Shown: piece after piece, positions 10,501 through 17,046 of the stretch
How the letters are laid out: every line of letters starts with the position of its first letter
Numbering within the stretch: the first letter of the stretch is position 1
Assembly: GCF_015645385.1 (NCBI RefSeq)
Contig: NZ_JADOET010000006.1
Location: forward strand, 62,001-126,000
Direction of reading: 5' to 3'
DNA length: 64,000 bases
Source: Winogradskyella marina
Lineage (GTDB): Bacteria; Bacteroidota; Bacteroidia; Flavobacteriales; Flavobacteriaceae
Translations under genes and position numbers: made by a program
The notes under the pieces: generated by a model
Database searches by the model: none
Told to the model about the DNA's origin: nothing
Seen by the model: only the letters and a program-made list of their open reading frames with translations

Positions 10501-11067
10501 TATAATATAATGGTGGCTTACTTAAGTAGTTTTAATACCGTAAAATATGACGATAGTATTAGTAATGCTTTCACCTCAAAACTTTTAAAAGAAGATGATA
10601 ATAATAAATGGCTGAGGTTATTGGCTATTACTGCTCGTGTGTATAATAACTACTCCATTTCAGACACGCTTTTACATGACTATTTGGAAGATAAATATTT
10701 CAGGTTTGAGATTATGGAAGCTTTTCATAAAATCAATACACTTGAAGCTATTGACAAAAAGTACCTTAAAGAAAAAGAATTTGCTAAACTGTCCTTTTAC
10801 AATTATGCAGGTGGTGACGGAGGCTATCCAGATGACATCACGTTTTTGAAGAACATTAAGAAAGATGGTGCTGAGTTTTACGCTGTTAAATTCGACTATA
10901 TTGATGAAGCGTCTAAAGAAACAACATCATATTTAGGTATTGTTGGTCCTGTTGAAAACGTAGCTCAAACTACTGAATTTAAAATGTATGATTCTTACAC
11001 CTATTGGGATGAATATGATGATGAATGGGAAGCTAAAATAGAGACACTAATTACAGATTTTTTATAG
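7531..11067 (+). CDS. TraB/GumN-family protein with a long C-terminal extension
   Basis: A 1178-residue exported protein with an N-terminal signal peptide (hydrophobic residues 10-26, ending GFSQ). Residues about 30-290 match the TraB/GumN family: LWKIEGNNLESPSYLFGTMH at the start, and SLFAGVGAAHLVGKENVIELL at the end. The conserved GT-H and GxxH residues are the proposed metalloprotease-like active-site residues. Family members are usually near 300 residues. Here about 880 extra residues follow, with three related segments that start in similar ways (YWYNYIDQELGFKLEVP near 308, GWREFKSENGAFTIQIP near 460, YESPNKDFKIKL near 625), then a helical, HEAT-like acidic region (about 770-1100). It is probably periplasmic. 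It lies between pabB (divergent) and a helicase; function unknown. Confidence 0.75.
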   Translation: MNCCRFNKNVSFYILIFVFFLSYSGFSQEHSPYELLWKIEGNNLESPSYLFGTMHIDDARVFNFSDAVMPAIESSEFFALEVNADSLMTAIMRKEYDITANDFYKNLLQPNDYKRLLKRFEEVNEYSLVDSEIMSPDQIVSMLIPDIDKDDDKATFVDFYLLSQAQTMNKTIVGLEDIDDQINYFDNLSDDQKINKILSHLDVDVDSINRTKEIMTKIYATGNLDKIEEFINEHDVIDDVMISRNRVMKNSIIDIMKKGSLFAGVGAAHLVGKENVIELLQKEGYNVSVVDAKFTGVADTYKIDTSKGYWYNYIDQELGFKLEVPKAPNIHQDFDKFIIHGYGDFPTSTSYLFMGFDTGYNLAQPQIDTLLEAMISNIIEKREGEIISREKLTDTDKYGYDILYKISNNKIIKARFVIKYNHFYYFSVETTKEQINENYVDRYFNSITIDGIKPKKKTTGWREFKSENGAFTIQIPADAKEVSREQANPIDPEGEPYFLNLYMATDTKNLNNYLIRYNDQPMGYFLQNPAVAFKETENGLTQTSKLLSEPKVIDLDGFEGREYEILLNNKFHCIVRAYFRGNRTYLLLKQKLNETDKVSVDDLFFDSFKLLPYKESKLTDYESPNKDFKIKLFERVSETIDTLDLGDSNVIDSHDYTTVNPNTGSIYQYGYNNIGKYFRLKSHKKFIDDYKNGILEYNDSIVDEKTIVKNGDSLIQFTVKNKLFEKTSRVTVNQIWYNNYRMHIAKAIVTEEEMQTGIVQDIFSSIDVKPVSSKINISESKAQYIIEDLKSKDSTVYNYALRAFEYYEFDKDDLPVINKALNHKFSDETNDVIKAYLINEYSLINDESSLEDLETFYNKTTTSDDLKTAILLAIQDIESEKSLPLYNKLLFSNPPTQESSYEYSLLQPFRDSLNYTLENYNKLLTLLPITKYRDDLIYISNDLYDSGLDTENVIVLNYNKILDYLTKDAEVYFNLPPLSDENEHEYDYTYYNIMVAYLSSFNTVKYDDSISNAFTSKLLKEDDNNKWLRLLAITARVYNNYSISDTLLHDYLEDKYFRFEIMEAFHKINTLEAIDKKYLKEKEFAKLSFYNYAGGDGGYPDDITFLKNIKKDGAEFYAVKFDYIDEASKETTSYLGIVGPVENVAQTTEFKMYDSYTYWDEYDDEWEAKIETLITDFL

Positions 11068-11094
11068 TTGTAGAAAATTTCAGCTATTAACAAC

Positions 11095-11102
11095 TATCTT
11101 TG
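11095..11102 (+). promoter_or_regulatory. TATCTTTG -7 box for the DEAD-box helicase
   Basis: A perfect TAnnTTTG match 17 bases before the GTG start. A TTG at 11068-11070 lies 24 bases upstream, slightly longer than the usual spacing. It supports separate transcription of the helicase and the choice of the GTG start. Confidence 0.55.
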
Positions 11103-11119
11103 CACCTTAAATCAGCAAC

Positions 11120-12469
11120 GTGACTTTTCAAGATCTTAATTTAAATACACCTTTATATAACGCCTTAGACGACTTAGGGTTTACAACTCCTACTCCAATT
11201 CAAGAAGAATCATTTAGTGTGGTGGCTTCTGGAAAAGATGTCGTTGGTATTGCGCAAACAGGAACAGGAAAGACTCTTGCCTATATGTTGCCTATTTTAC
11301 GAAATCTAAAATTCTCTAAACAAGATAACCCAAGGGTTTTGGTTTTGGTACCAACACGAGAACTGGTTGTACAAGTGGTTAGTGAGATTGAAAAATTTTC
11401 TAAGTACATAAACAATCGTGTGTTGGGTGTTTATGGTGGCACTAATATTAATACGCAGAAACAAGCTGTAGCACAAGGTCAAGACATAATAGTTGCGACT
11501 CCTGGTCGTTTGTACGATTTGGCTGTGAGCAGAGTTTTACAATTAAAATCCATTCAGAAATTAGTGATAGATGAAGTTGATGTGATGCTCGATTTAGGGT
11601 TTAGACATCAACTCCTTAATATTTTTGATATTCTACCTCCGCGTCGTCAGAACATTATGTATTCGGCAACGATGACAAAAGATGTTGATGATTTAATTAC
11701 AGACTTTTTTAAAAATCCGACAAAAATAGCAATTGCTGTTTCTGGTACTCCATTAGAAAACATAAAGCAACAACGTTTTGATGTGCCTAATTTTTATACC
11801 AAAGTCAATTTATTAGAACATTTACTTCGCGATAAAGACAACTTTTCAAGAGTCTTAATTTTTGTGGCTTATAAGAAAATGGCTGACCGACTTTTTGATA
11901 AGCTTGAAGAATTATTTCCAAGTGAAACTTGTGTTATTCACTCTAATAAAACGCAAAACTACAGGTTGCGAAGTATTGAGCAATTTAGAGAAGGTGAAAA
12001 TCGCTTATTAGTGGCTACAGACGTTATGGCAAGAGGTTTGGATATAGAAGATGTATCTCATGTTATTAATTTTGACACACCAGATTATCCTGAAAACTAT
12101 ATGCATAGAATAGGACGAACTGGTCGTGCAGAACAAGAAGGACACACCATATTGTTTTCTACAGAAACTGAACAAGAAGGTTTAGAACGTATTGAGGAAT
12201 TAATGCAAATGAACATTGAAACGCTCCAAATTCCTGAAGATGTTACAATTTCAACGGAATTGATCGAGGAAGAACGTCCACAAATTAGAGAACGTAATAA
12301 CCCAACAAAGCGTCGCGATGAAGATGCACCTGGACCTGCATTCCATGAGAAAAAGGAAAAAAACCAAAAGGAAAATTTAGGTGGTTCTTACAAATTTAAA
12401 ATTGCCGCAAAATATAAGAAGCCAAAAACTAGAGGTGATAAGAATTACAATCGTCGGAATAAGAAATAA
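11120..12469 (+). CDS. DEAD-box RNA helicase
   Basis: A 449-residue ATP-dependent RNA helicase, cytoplasmic, probably in ribosome assembly or RNA turnover. All core motifs are visible: Q motif (TPTPIQEESF), Walker A (AQTGTGKT), PTRELVVQ, motif II as DEVD rather than DEAD, SAT in YSATMTKD, ARGLD and HRIGRTGR. The C-terminal tail (residues about 375-449) is basic and disordered, as in RNA-binding extensions of DbpA/RhlE types. The start is GTG, 17 bases after a TAnnTTTG box. The DEVD variant is seen in some DEAD-box subgroups and does not imply inactivity. Which paralogue (RhlE, DeaD, CshA) it represents cannot be decided by eye. Confidence 0.93.
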   Translation: MTFQDLNLNTPLYNALDDLGFTTPTPIQEESFSVVASGKDVVGIAQTGTGKTLAYMLPILRNLKFSKQDNPRVLVLVPTRELVVQVVSEIEKFSKYINNRVLGVYGGTNINTQKQAVAQGQDIIVATPGRLYDLAVSRVLQLKSIQKLVIDEVDVMLDLGFRHQLLNIFDILPPRRQNIMYSATMTKDVDDLITDFFKNPTKIAIAVSGTPLENIKQQRFDVPNFYTKVNLLEHLLRDKDNFSRVLIFVAYKKMADRLFDKLEELFPSETCVIHSNKTQNYRLRSIEQFREGENRLLVATDVMARGLDIEDVSHVINFDTPDYPENYMHRIGRTGRAEQEGHTILFSTETEQEGLERIEELMQMNIETLQIPEDVTISTELIEEERPQIRERNNPTKRRDEDAPGPAFHEKKEKNQKENLGGSYKFKIAAKYKKPKTRGDKNYNRRNKK

Positions 12470-12480
12470 GAACTAAGCTT

Positions 12481-12951
12481 CTACTCTAGCGTTAATAAAT
12501 CATCGCAGTGACGATTATAATCTAAGCACAGAATTTCTAAGGTTTCCAAAAGTAGCGCGTTCAATTCTACATTATCTGGTTTAATTGCATAGGCCAATTT
12601 AAATTCTGAATACGCTCCAGAAATTCTCCCTTTATTTAATCTCCATTTTCCAGATTTTAATAAGAAGTTAAAGGCATAATTATCTTTTTGAATCGCCCAA
12701 GCCAATTCTTGTTGGTGACGTAATCTAGAATCTTCTATCCAACGTGGAATTGCTAACGCAATTACTAAAACCATTATTAAAAACAAGATGATACCAAAAT
12801 TATAACTGCCTTCATTATTTGAATATTGAAGTTTAAATTCTCGACTATAGGTTGGAACAGCAGTAAATGAGCCTTTTCGTTGCATAGAAAATGGCTTACG
12901 CGGTCGCATAGCGTAAATCCATTTTTGCAATCCTAAACCCATATAACCCAT
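12481..12951 (-). CDS. Single-pass membrane protein of unknown function
   Basis: A 156-residue protein with a basic N-terminal 40 residues (RPRKPFSMQRKG), one strong transmembrane helix (about residues 52-68, FGIILFLIMVLVIALAIP), and a C-terminal helical region (about 70-150). The latter contains a TPR-like stretch (GAYSEFKLAYAIKPDNVELNALL). The positive N-terminus suggests a cytoplasmic N-terminus. It converges on the helicase with 11 bases between stops. No family name is recognised. The length and clean reading frame support a real gene. Confidence 0.7.
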   Translation of the reverse strand: MGYMGLGLQKWIYAMRPRKPFSMQRKGSFTAVPTYSREFKLQYSNNEGSYNFGIILFLIMVLVIALAIPRWIEDSRLRHQQELAWAIQKDNYAFNFLLKSGKWRLNKGRISGAYSEFKLAYAIKPDNVELNALLLETLEILCLDYNRHCDDLLTLE

Positions 12952-13023
12952 AACGTTGCTTTATCTTATAGGTCGCAAATGTGAGGGTTTTGTTACAGCT
13001 ATTTCGTTGTAAAAAACAAAAAA

Positions 13024-13055
13024 GACCTGTCAGGTTTTGAAAAACCTGACAGGTC
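13024..13055. repeat. Perfect 15-bp hairpin (GACCTGTCAGG type)
   Basis: Arms GACCTGTCAGGTTTT and AAAACCTGACAGGTC are separated by only GA. It lies between two minus-strand genes, 12 bases after the stop of the upstream one. It is a second member of the family seen at 2012-2040 and could act as a terminator, although no clear U-tract follows on the minus strand. Confidence 0.8.
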
Positions 13056-13067
13056 TGACATTAGTTG

Positions 13068-13676
13068 TCAATACAATTCCTGTTCTATAAGTTTTCTCAG
13101 TTGCAAAATTGAAATACCATCATCAATATCCATCTCGTCACTCCAATGTTTAAAATCAATGTAACCAACTTTAGTAATCGTATTAAATTCTCCTAAAATA
13201 TGATCTAGGTATAAAAAAGCTAAAGTTTTATGTTTGTTTGGATCTGAATCCATGTTTTTGATATATATCTCAATATCTACTTTTTCTTCATTTTCATTAA
13301 TTACTGTTCGTATTTTAATATCTGAACTTGGATATTCTACTCCATCAAAATTCAACTCTATTTCGTCATTAGGTTGCCTAAACTTTTTCACAATCCAATT
13401 GTCTAAATCTGGTTTGGCGTCAAATAGTTTTTGTGTTGGCAGAATCCCATCCTTCATGCCATCTGGTGTAATAATTAGAACTACTTTTTCATCAGAAAGT
13501 GTCATTTCAGGAAACAATAACGGATTGTACTTTTTAAGTGCTTTACTTAATCCATTATAAACGGTATAATCTTCAAAATCTGAGTGAATAAAGGCTTCGA
13601 GTTTTGTTTTATTCTTAACGACCCAATTCCAAAACCGTTCTTCTTTTGTTGATGTATTGAAAAATGAAAATAACAT
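13068..13676 (-). CDS. Unknown soluble protein (FWxW N-terminus)
   Basis: A 202-residue protein without signal or membrane segment. It starts with an aromatic-rich ERFWNWVVKNKTKLEAF. The middle contains VVLIITPDGMKDGILPTQKL and PDLDNWIVKKFRQP, a pattern I associate with an uncharacterised bacterial family with an N-terminal FWxWF and central ADGIK-type motif. I cannot name the family. The C-terminal half is a beta-rich acidic region ending in a short helix. It is followed by a small membrane protein upstream on the same strand (25 bases), so the two may be co-transcribed. Probably cytoplasmic; role unknown. Confidence 0.7.
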   Translation of the reverse strand: MLFSFFNTSTKEERFWNWVVKNKTKLEAFIHSDFEDYTVYNGLSKALKKYNPLLFPEMTLSDEKVVLIITPDGMKDGILPTQKLFDAKPDLDNWIVKKFRQPNDEIELNFDGVEYPSSDIKIRTVINENEEKVDIEIYIKNMDSDPNKHKTLAFLYLDHILGEFNTITKVGYIDFKHWSDEMDIDDGISILQLRKLIEQELY

Positions 13677-13701
13677 ACTTTTTTACAGATTATTTAATGG
13701 G

Positions 13702-14226
13702 TTAGAATGTATTATAATAAAGATTATATCTTTTGATAAGTAATAATATACTTGTTCCACAACCAAGTATAAACGCAACTAGATTAAAAATTAAGAGTGA
13801 TTTTTTTTCAATGCCGTAAAAATTTTTATAGGTGTTTTGTCTATTTAATATATAAATTGAAATAATCGGAAGAATCAAAACCGCAATAATTGTGAGAATA
13901 TAAACGACGTCGAATGTCATTACTTCATACGTCATATCAAATAATGAAACTGCAAAAATGTTGCATTTAAGTAAATAAAAGGAACTAAGTAATAGAAACC
14001 AACTTAATTTACTCTTATATAAAACTGCAAAAACGGGAATTAACAAATATAGCAACGGTTTAAATAGACTATAATAACTCAATGTTCTCAGAATGGACGT
14101 CATATTATATTCATTTTCATTCCGACTATGTAATTCTGGAAACTGAATTATAGCACTAATTGAGTAAACAATAAATATTAGAAGTATTATAACATAAACA
14201 ATATATACTGGCTTAAACCATTTCAT
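13702..14226 (-). CDS. Four-TM membrane protein of unknown function
   Basis: A 174-residue, very hydrophobic protein with about four transmembrane helices (residues near 8-28, 54-85, 100-125 and 143-165) and few charged loops. Its start codon lies one base from the stop of the 564-residue gene, so the two are very likely translated from the same message. No family recognised. Such tight coupling suggests it works with, or was acquired next to, the cluster that runs from 24.7 to 14.2 kb. Confidence 0.65.
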   Translation of the reverse strand: MKWFKPVYIVYVIILLIFIVYSISAIIQFPELHSRNENEYNMTSILRTLSYYSLFKPLLYLLIPVFAVLYKSKLSWFLLLSSFYLLKCNIFAVSLFDMTYEVMTFDVVYILTIIAVLILPIISIYILNRQNTYKNFYGIEKKSLLIFNLVAFILGCGTSILLLIKRYNLYYNTF

Positions 14227-14227
14227 T

Positions 14228-15922
14228 CTAATTGCTAACAGCCTTCAAAGAATCCAACTCTCGTTGCAACGCATTAATCTTATCTGAATTATCTTCAGCC
14301 TTTGGAATACGCATTAACGAATCAATAACTTGTTCCACAATATCTTCATCCTTTGGTTCTTCTTTGTAGTAATAGCCAATGCCTTCACTAGATCTCCACG
14401 CTTCGTTTAATTGCTTATATACTTCTTCATCCCAAGTGCTTGGATGTTTTACATCGATCCAAATGACATCTCTGTACTCACTATCAATCAACACCAAATC
14501 TGGTGTTGCAGAACCATCAAATTGTTGTGCGTCTGTAGAACTGATGGAAGAAATGGTTCCTAAGAAAAACATACGTTTTCTCCCGGCGATATCTTTTATA
14601 TAAGGTCTGAATTCAACAGGTGTACTCGCACTCCAATCGTATTCCTTCCGCGATTCTTTAACTTTAAGTGGCATGGCAGACACACCTGCATAACCTTGCT
14701 TTTTAGTAGCATGATCGTAGTAAAACATGGCATCCGTTCCGTCTGCAGGTACAAACACACTATAACTTAAACTGGTACGTTCATCACCTACAGGTTCTAA
14801 TCCAAACCAATGATATAAACCACTGTAGGCATCGGAATTTGATCCTGAAAAATCAAAATCAGTAACATAAGGTTGTTGATTCTGGTCTTTAGGCATTAAC
14901 GGTATTTTAACCGCTGTTTTCATATTCCATGGCAAAGGGTCGCTAAAGCCTCCTAAAAACTTTAAGGATTCGGCTTGTAATTGAGATACCTCTTCCGCTA
15001 GTGTATTTTGTTTATTTAAAAATGGATAGTTCTTTATATCATCTGGACTTACAAAAGTTCCTTTTCCGATGGTAATTCGTTCTAAATAATCGTTAAAGTC
15101 ATGTTCTCCGCTATCAATAATCATTACACCACCAAAACTTGGGTATGGAAAAAAGAAACCTTTCCACTTAATTAAGCTGACCACTTCTACCCAATTACCG
15201 GCATCATTCTTCATATAAAATGTATCACTTGGTTCATAATTAAATAGCATCCAAGGATTAAAACGTTGCACAACGGCATTGTAGGTGTTTCTACTGAATT
15301 TTAAGGATTCACCTATTGAAAATGTGACATCAATTCTGTTTTCATTAGAAAATCTTGGAAAAGGCGTTGTACTACTTACCGAAAACACTTCTTCAGTATT
15401 ATCACTAATACGCTGCATCACATACTTCTCACTAGGCTGAATGGCCATGGTCCATTTATTCTCAGTACCAATGCGCACCAAATGTGGTAAAGACACATCC
15501 TTGGTTTCACCAACACTCTCGTTGGCCATTGAAAACACATTTCTTAACGGCTGTATACGTTCGTTTTGCGTTAATGGTAATTCGTTAATTTCTACTTTAT
15601 TGAGATCATTAAAAACATTGTAAGTTTTCATGTAATCGTACATTTTATAGTGCCAACCAACAACATATAGAATTCCGAAGAACACAATTAATAAGGCTAA
15701 AATACCTAAACGACTACTGACATTTGCTGATTTTCTGAATTTTCGTAAACCCAAAAATAAAACCAGTAAACTGATTATAATGACGAATATGTATTTGCGT
15801 AGAAATAATAAAACAGGTTGATAATCGTCCCTAAAAAAGAACAATAACACAACCAATAGCAATGCCGTGAATATTACGATTCGTTTTTGTTTGCCTCCTT
15901 TGTTCCAGTAGTTTTTTATCAT
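14228..15922 (-). CDS. Three-TM protein with a large soluble domain, unknown
   Basis: A 564-residue protein. The N-terminal 100 residues carry three closely spaced transmembrane helices (about 14-30, 42-60 and 71-91) and no lipobox. The large remainder (residues 110-500) reads as beta-rich soluble sequence with many aromatic residues (VVSLIKWKGFFFPYPSFGG, GLYHWFGLEPVGDERTSLSY). The last 50 residues are acidic and helical (IVEQVIDSLM, INALQRELDSLKA), probably a short coiled coil. No enzyme motif was found. It is the distal member of a minus-strand set that includes an AAA+ ATPase and a long coiled-coil protein, and could be the membrane anchor or receptor of that set. Palindromes at 15926-16028 separate it from the next gene. 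Confidence 0.72.
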   Translation of the reverse strand: MIKNYWNKGGKQKRIVIFTALLLVVLLFFFRDDYQPVLLFLRKYIFVIIISLLVLFLGLRKFRKSANVSSRLGILALLIVFFGILYVVGWHYKMYDYMKTYNVFNDLNKVEINELPLTQNERIQPLRNVFSMANESVGETKDVSLPHLVRIGTENKWTMAIQPSEKYVMQRISDNTEEVFSVSSTTPFPRFSNENRIDVTFSIGESLKFSRNTYNAVVQRFNPWMLFNYEPSDTFYMKNDAGNWVEVVSLIKWKGFFFPYPSFGGVMIIDSGEHDFNDYLERITIGKGTFVSPDDIKNYPFLNKQNTLAEEVSQLQAESLKFLGGFSDPLPWNMKTAVKIPLMPKDQNQQPYVTDFDFSGSNSDAYSGLYHWFGLEPVGDERTSLSYSVFVPADGTDAMFYYDHATKKQGYAGVSAMPLKVKESRKEYDWSASTPVEFRPYIKDIAGRKRMFFLGTISSISSTDAQQFDGSATPDLVLIDSEYRDVIWIDVKHPSTWDEEVYKQLNEAWRSSEGIGYYYKEEPKDEDIVEQVIDSLMRIPKAEDNSDKINALQRELDSLKAVSN

Positions 15923-15925
15923 GGT

Positions 15926-15952
15926 AATGCTTCCTGCGAAAGCAGGAATCTC
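15926..15952. repeat. Palindromic repeat, TTCCTGC-GAAA-GCAGGAA
   Basis: A perfect 7-bp stem with a GAAA loop (15931-15948), followed by TCTC. It belongs to the dispersed GATTCCTGC..AGGAATGACA word family and lies just upstream of the 564-residue gene. A second member with different arm bases is at 18389-18413. Confidence 0.8.
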
Positions 15953-15999
15953 CTAGTTTAAATTAATATTTCTAATTATTTAAGTTTCAAATGCTTTAT

Positions 16000-16028
16000 G
16001 AGATTCTTCGACTGTGCTCAGAATGACA
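16000..16028. repeat. Dispersed palindromic repeat (GAGATTC...ATGACA)
   Basis: It starts GAGATTCTTCGACTGTGCTC and ends AGAATGACA. ATTCT and AGAAT form the outer arms and GA..GTGCTC the inner part. It shares the GAGATT start and ATGACA end with the elements at 16994-17020 and 18389-18413, and the central words with the copy inside pabB. Confidence 0.75.
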
Positions 16029-16035
16029 TTTAGAA

Positions 16036-16578
16036 TTACATAAGTCCTTTATCCTTTAAACGTTCCCGAGCACTTTTTTCATTCATTTTTGCTTCAGGTT
16101 CGTTTTCAATTTCTTTTTTAGCTTCTTCTACGGCTTTGTTATCCTTGTTTTTTAGGTCTTCTAAAAAATCTTTTCCTTTTTCAACAACATCATCAAATTT
16201 ATCTTCCAAGGATACGCTTTGTTCTTCAATAACTTCAGACGATTTAATTATAAAACTAGCCAAGTAAGTACCTATAAGTGTGCCCACGGCAAATGAGGCA
16301 AATGCGGATATCCCGTTATAACTGCTAAATACAGCAATTGGTGTTAAAAACTCAATAATTAAAGCTGCAACCAACACCAGACTTACCACAAAAATAAGAC
16401 GCGGTAAAAGCGATTGTTTATACACAAATCCTTTAGGATTATTAGCTTTCATTTGTAGTTCTTTACTATTCACTATTTTATTTAAAAAGCGATAGGCACC
16501 ATTTCCATTGGACTCTCTCCAGTACAGAAAAATTCCAAATAAAATGGCTGCTATAAATATGACGAGTTCTATTCCCAT
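16036..16578 (-). CDS. Small membrane protein with acidic C-terminal tail
   Basis: A 180-residue protein. There is one hydrophobic helix at the N-terminus (residues 3-18), two more in the middle (about 60-80 and 92-112), and a highly charged helical C-terminal tail (about 115-180, with KGKDFLEDLKNKDNKAVEEA) that is likely coiled or disordered. No family recognised. It sits in the minus-strand set between the 564-residue membrane protein and the 411-residue unknown. The GIY-YIG unit and palindromes fill the gap on its upstream side, which may have separated it from its operon partners. Confidence 0.65.
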   Translation of the reverse strand: MGIELVIFIAAILFGIFLYWRESNGNGAYRFLNKIVNSKELQMKANNPKGFVYKQSLLPRLIFVVSLVLVAALIIEFLTPIAVFSSYNGISAFASFAVGTLIGTYLASFIIKSSEVIEEQSVSLEDKFDDVVEKGKDFLEDLKNKDNKAVEEAKKEIENEPEAKMNEKSARERLKDKGLM

Positions 16579-16600
16579 GGTTGTTTTGTTTTAAATTTAA

Positions 16601-16633
16601 TTTTGAATTCAACGTCAAGTATAGGATGACAAA
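16601..16633. repeat. Degenerate palindromic repeat copy, reverse-oriented
   Basis: The end AGGATGACAAA (16623-16633) is the exact reverse complement of TTTGTCATCCT at 16656-16666, giving an 11-bp inverted repeat with 22 bases between. The preceding TTCAACGTCAAGTAT resembles the inner part of that element. It looks like a decayed third copy next to the GIY-YIG unit. Confidence 0.55.
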
Positions 16634-16657
16634 TATTATACTAATATTACTAGCGTT

Positions 16658-16684
16658 TGTCATCCTGAACTTGATTCAGGATCC
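16658..16684. repeat. Left palindrome of the GIY-YIG unit
   Basis: TGTCATCCTGAACTTGATTC followed by AGGATCC. Arms CCTGAA and TTCAGG enclose CTTGA. On the minus strand it reads GGATCCTGAATCAAG then TTCAGGATGACA, parallel to the right-hand copy. Confidence 0.8.
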
Positions 16685-16685
16685 A

Positions 16686-16988
16686 TTAATATTCCCAATC
16701 TTTTGATAAATCTATCCAATCTTTATTATCCTGTTCAATTAAATCAATTTTCCATTGACGATTCCAATTTTTCAATTGCTTTTCTCTTTTAATGGCATCG
16801 TTTATATATTGAAAAGATTCAAAATACATTAATTTATTTATGTTATACTTCGAAGTAAAACCTTTCACTAATTTGTTTTTATGTTCATACATTCTTCGAT
16901 CTAAACTATTCGTAACACCAATATATAATGTTCCATTTTTCATATTGGATAAAATATAAATATAGTATTGATGACCATTTCTTTTCAT
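16686..16988 (-). CDS. GIY-YIG domain nuclease (UPF0213/YhbQ-like)
   Basis: A 100-residue protein consisting of a single GIY-YIG nuclease domain. YYIYILSNMKNGTLYIGVT (residues 8-26) holds the two signature strands. It is followed by the conserved Arg/His-containing helix (SLDRRMYEHKNK) and KLMYFESFQYINDAIKREKQ, where the glutamate that would bind metal and the KREKQ helix lie. The full core is present, so it could be active. It ends KDWIDLSKDWEY, typical of this subfamily. Palindromic repeats lie one base after the stop and five bases before the ATG, with no room for an independent promoter outside the repeats. In-cell role unknown; DNA repair, homing-like mobility or repeat maintenance are possible. 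Confidence 0.88.
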   Translation of the reverse strand: MKRNGHQYYIYILSNMKNGTLYIGVTNSLDRRMYEHKNKLVKGFTSKYNINKLMYFESFQYINDAIKREKQLKNWNRQWKIDLIEQDNKDWIDLSKDWEY

Positions 16989-16993
16989 ATTAT

Positions 16994-17020
16994 GGATTCC
17001 GCATCAAGTGCGGAATGACA
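16994..17020. repeat. Right palindrome of the GIY-YIG unit
   Basis: GGATTCCGCATCAAGTGCGG followed by AATGACA. Arms ATTCCGCA and TGCGGAAT enclose TCAAG. It ends 26 bases before the stop codon of the next gene (17047), and begins five bases upstream of the GIY-YIG ATG. Confidence 0.82.
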
Positions 17021-17046
17021 GTTTCTATAAAATTAGTCTAAAAAAC

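Larger units (their letters stand above)
16658..17020. mobile_element. Putative minimal mobile unit: palindrome, GIY-YIG gene, palindrome
   Basis: The left end TGTCATCCTGAAC (to GGATCC at 16684) and the right end GGATTCC (16994) to GGAATGACA (17020) are palindromic repeats in opposite orientation, so the unit has TGTCATCC / GGAATGACA-like terminal inverted repeats. Between them lies only the GIY-YIG gene, one base from the left repeat and five bases from the right. The layout resembles a REP/transposase unit but with a GIY-YIG nuclease. Mobility is inferred, not shown. Confidence 0.5.

Noticed and set aside
16478-16663. Open frame overlapping the small membrane gene and the repeat
   Set aside because: It runs across palindromic repeat DNA and the start of a real gene in another frame; the sequence has no protein-like features.
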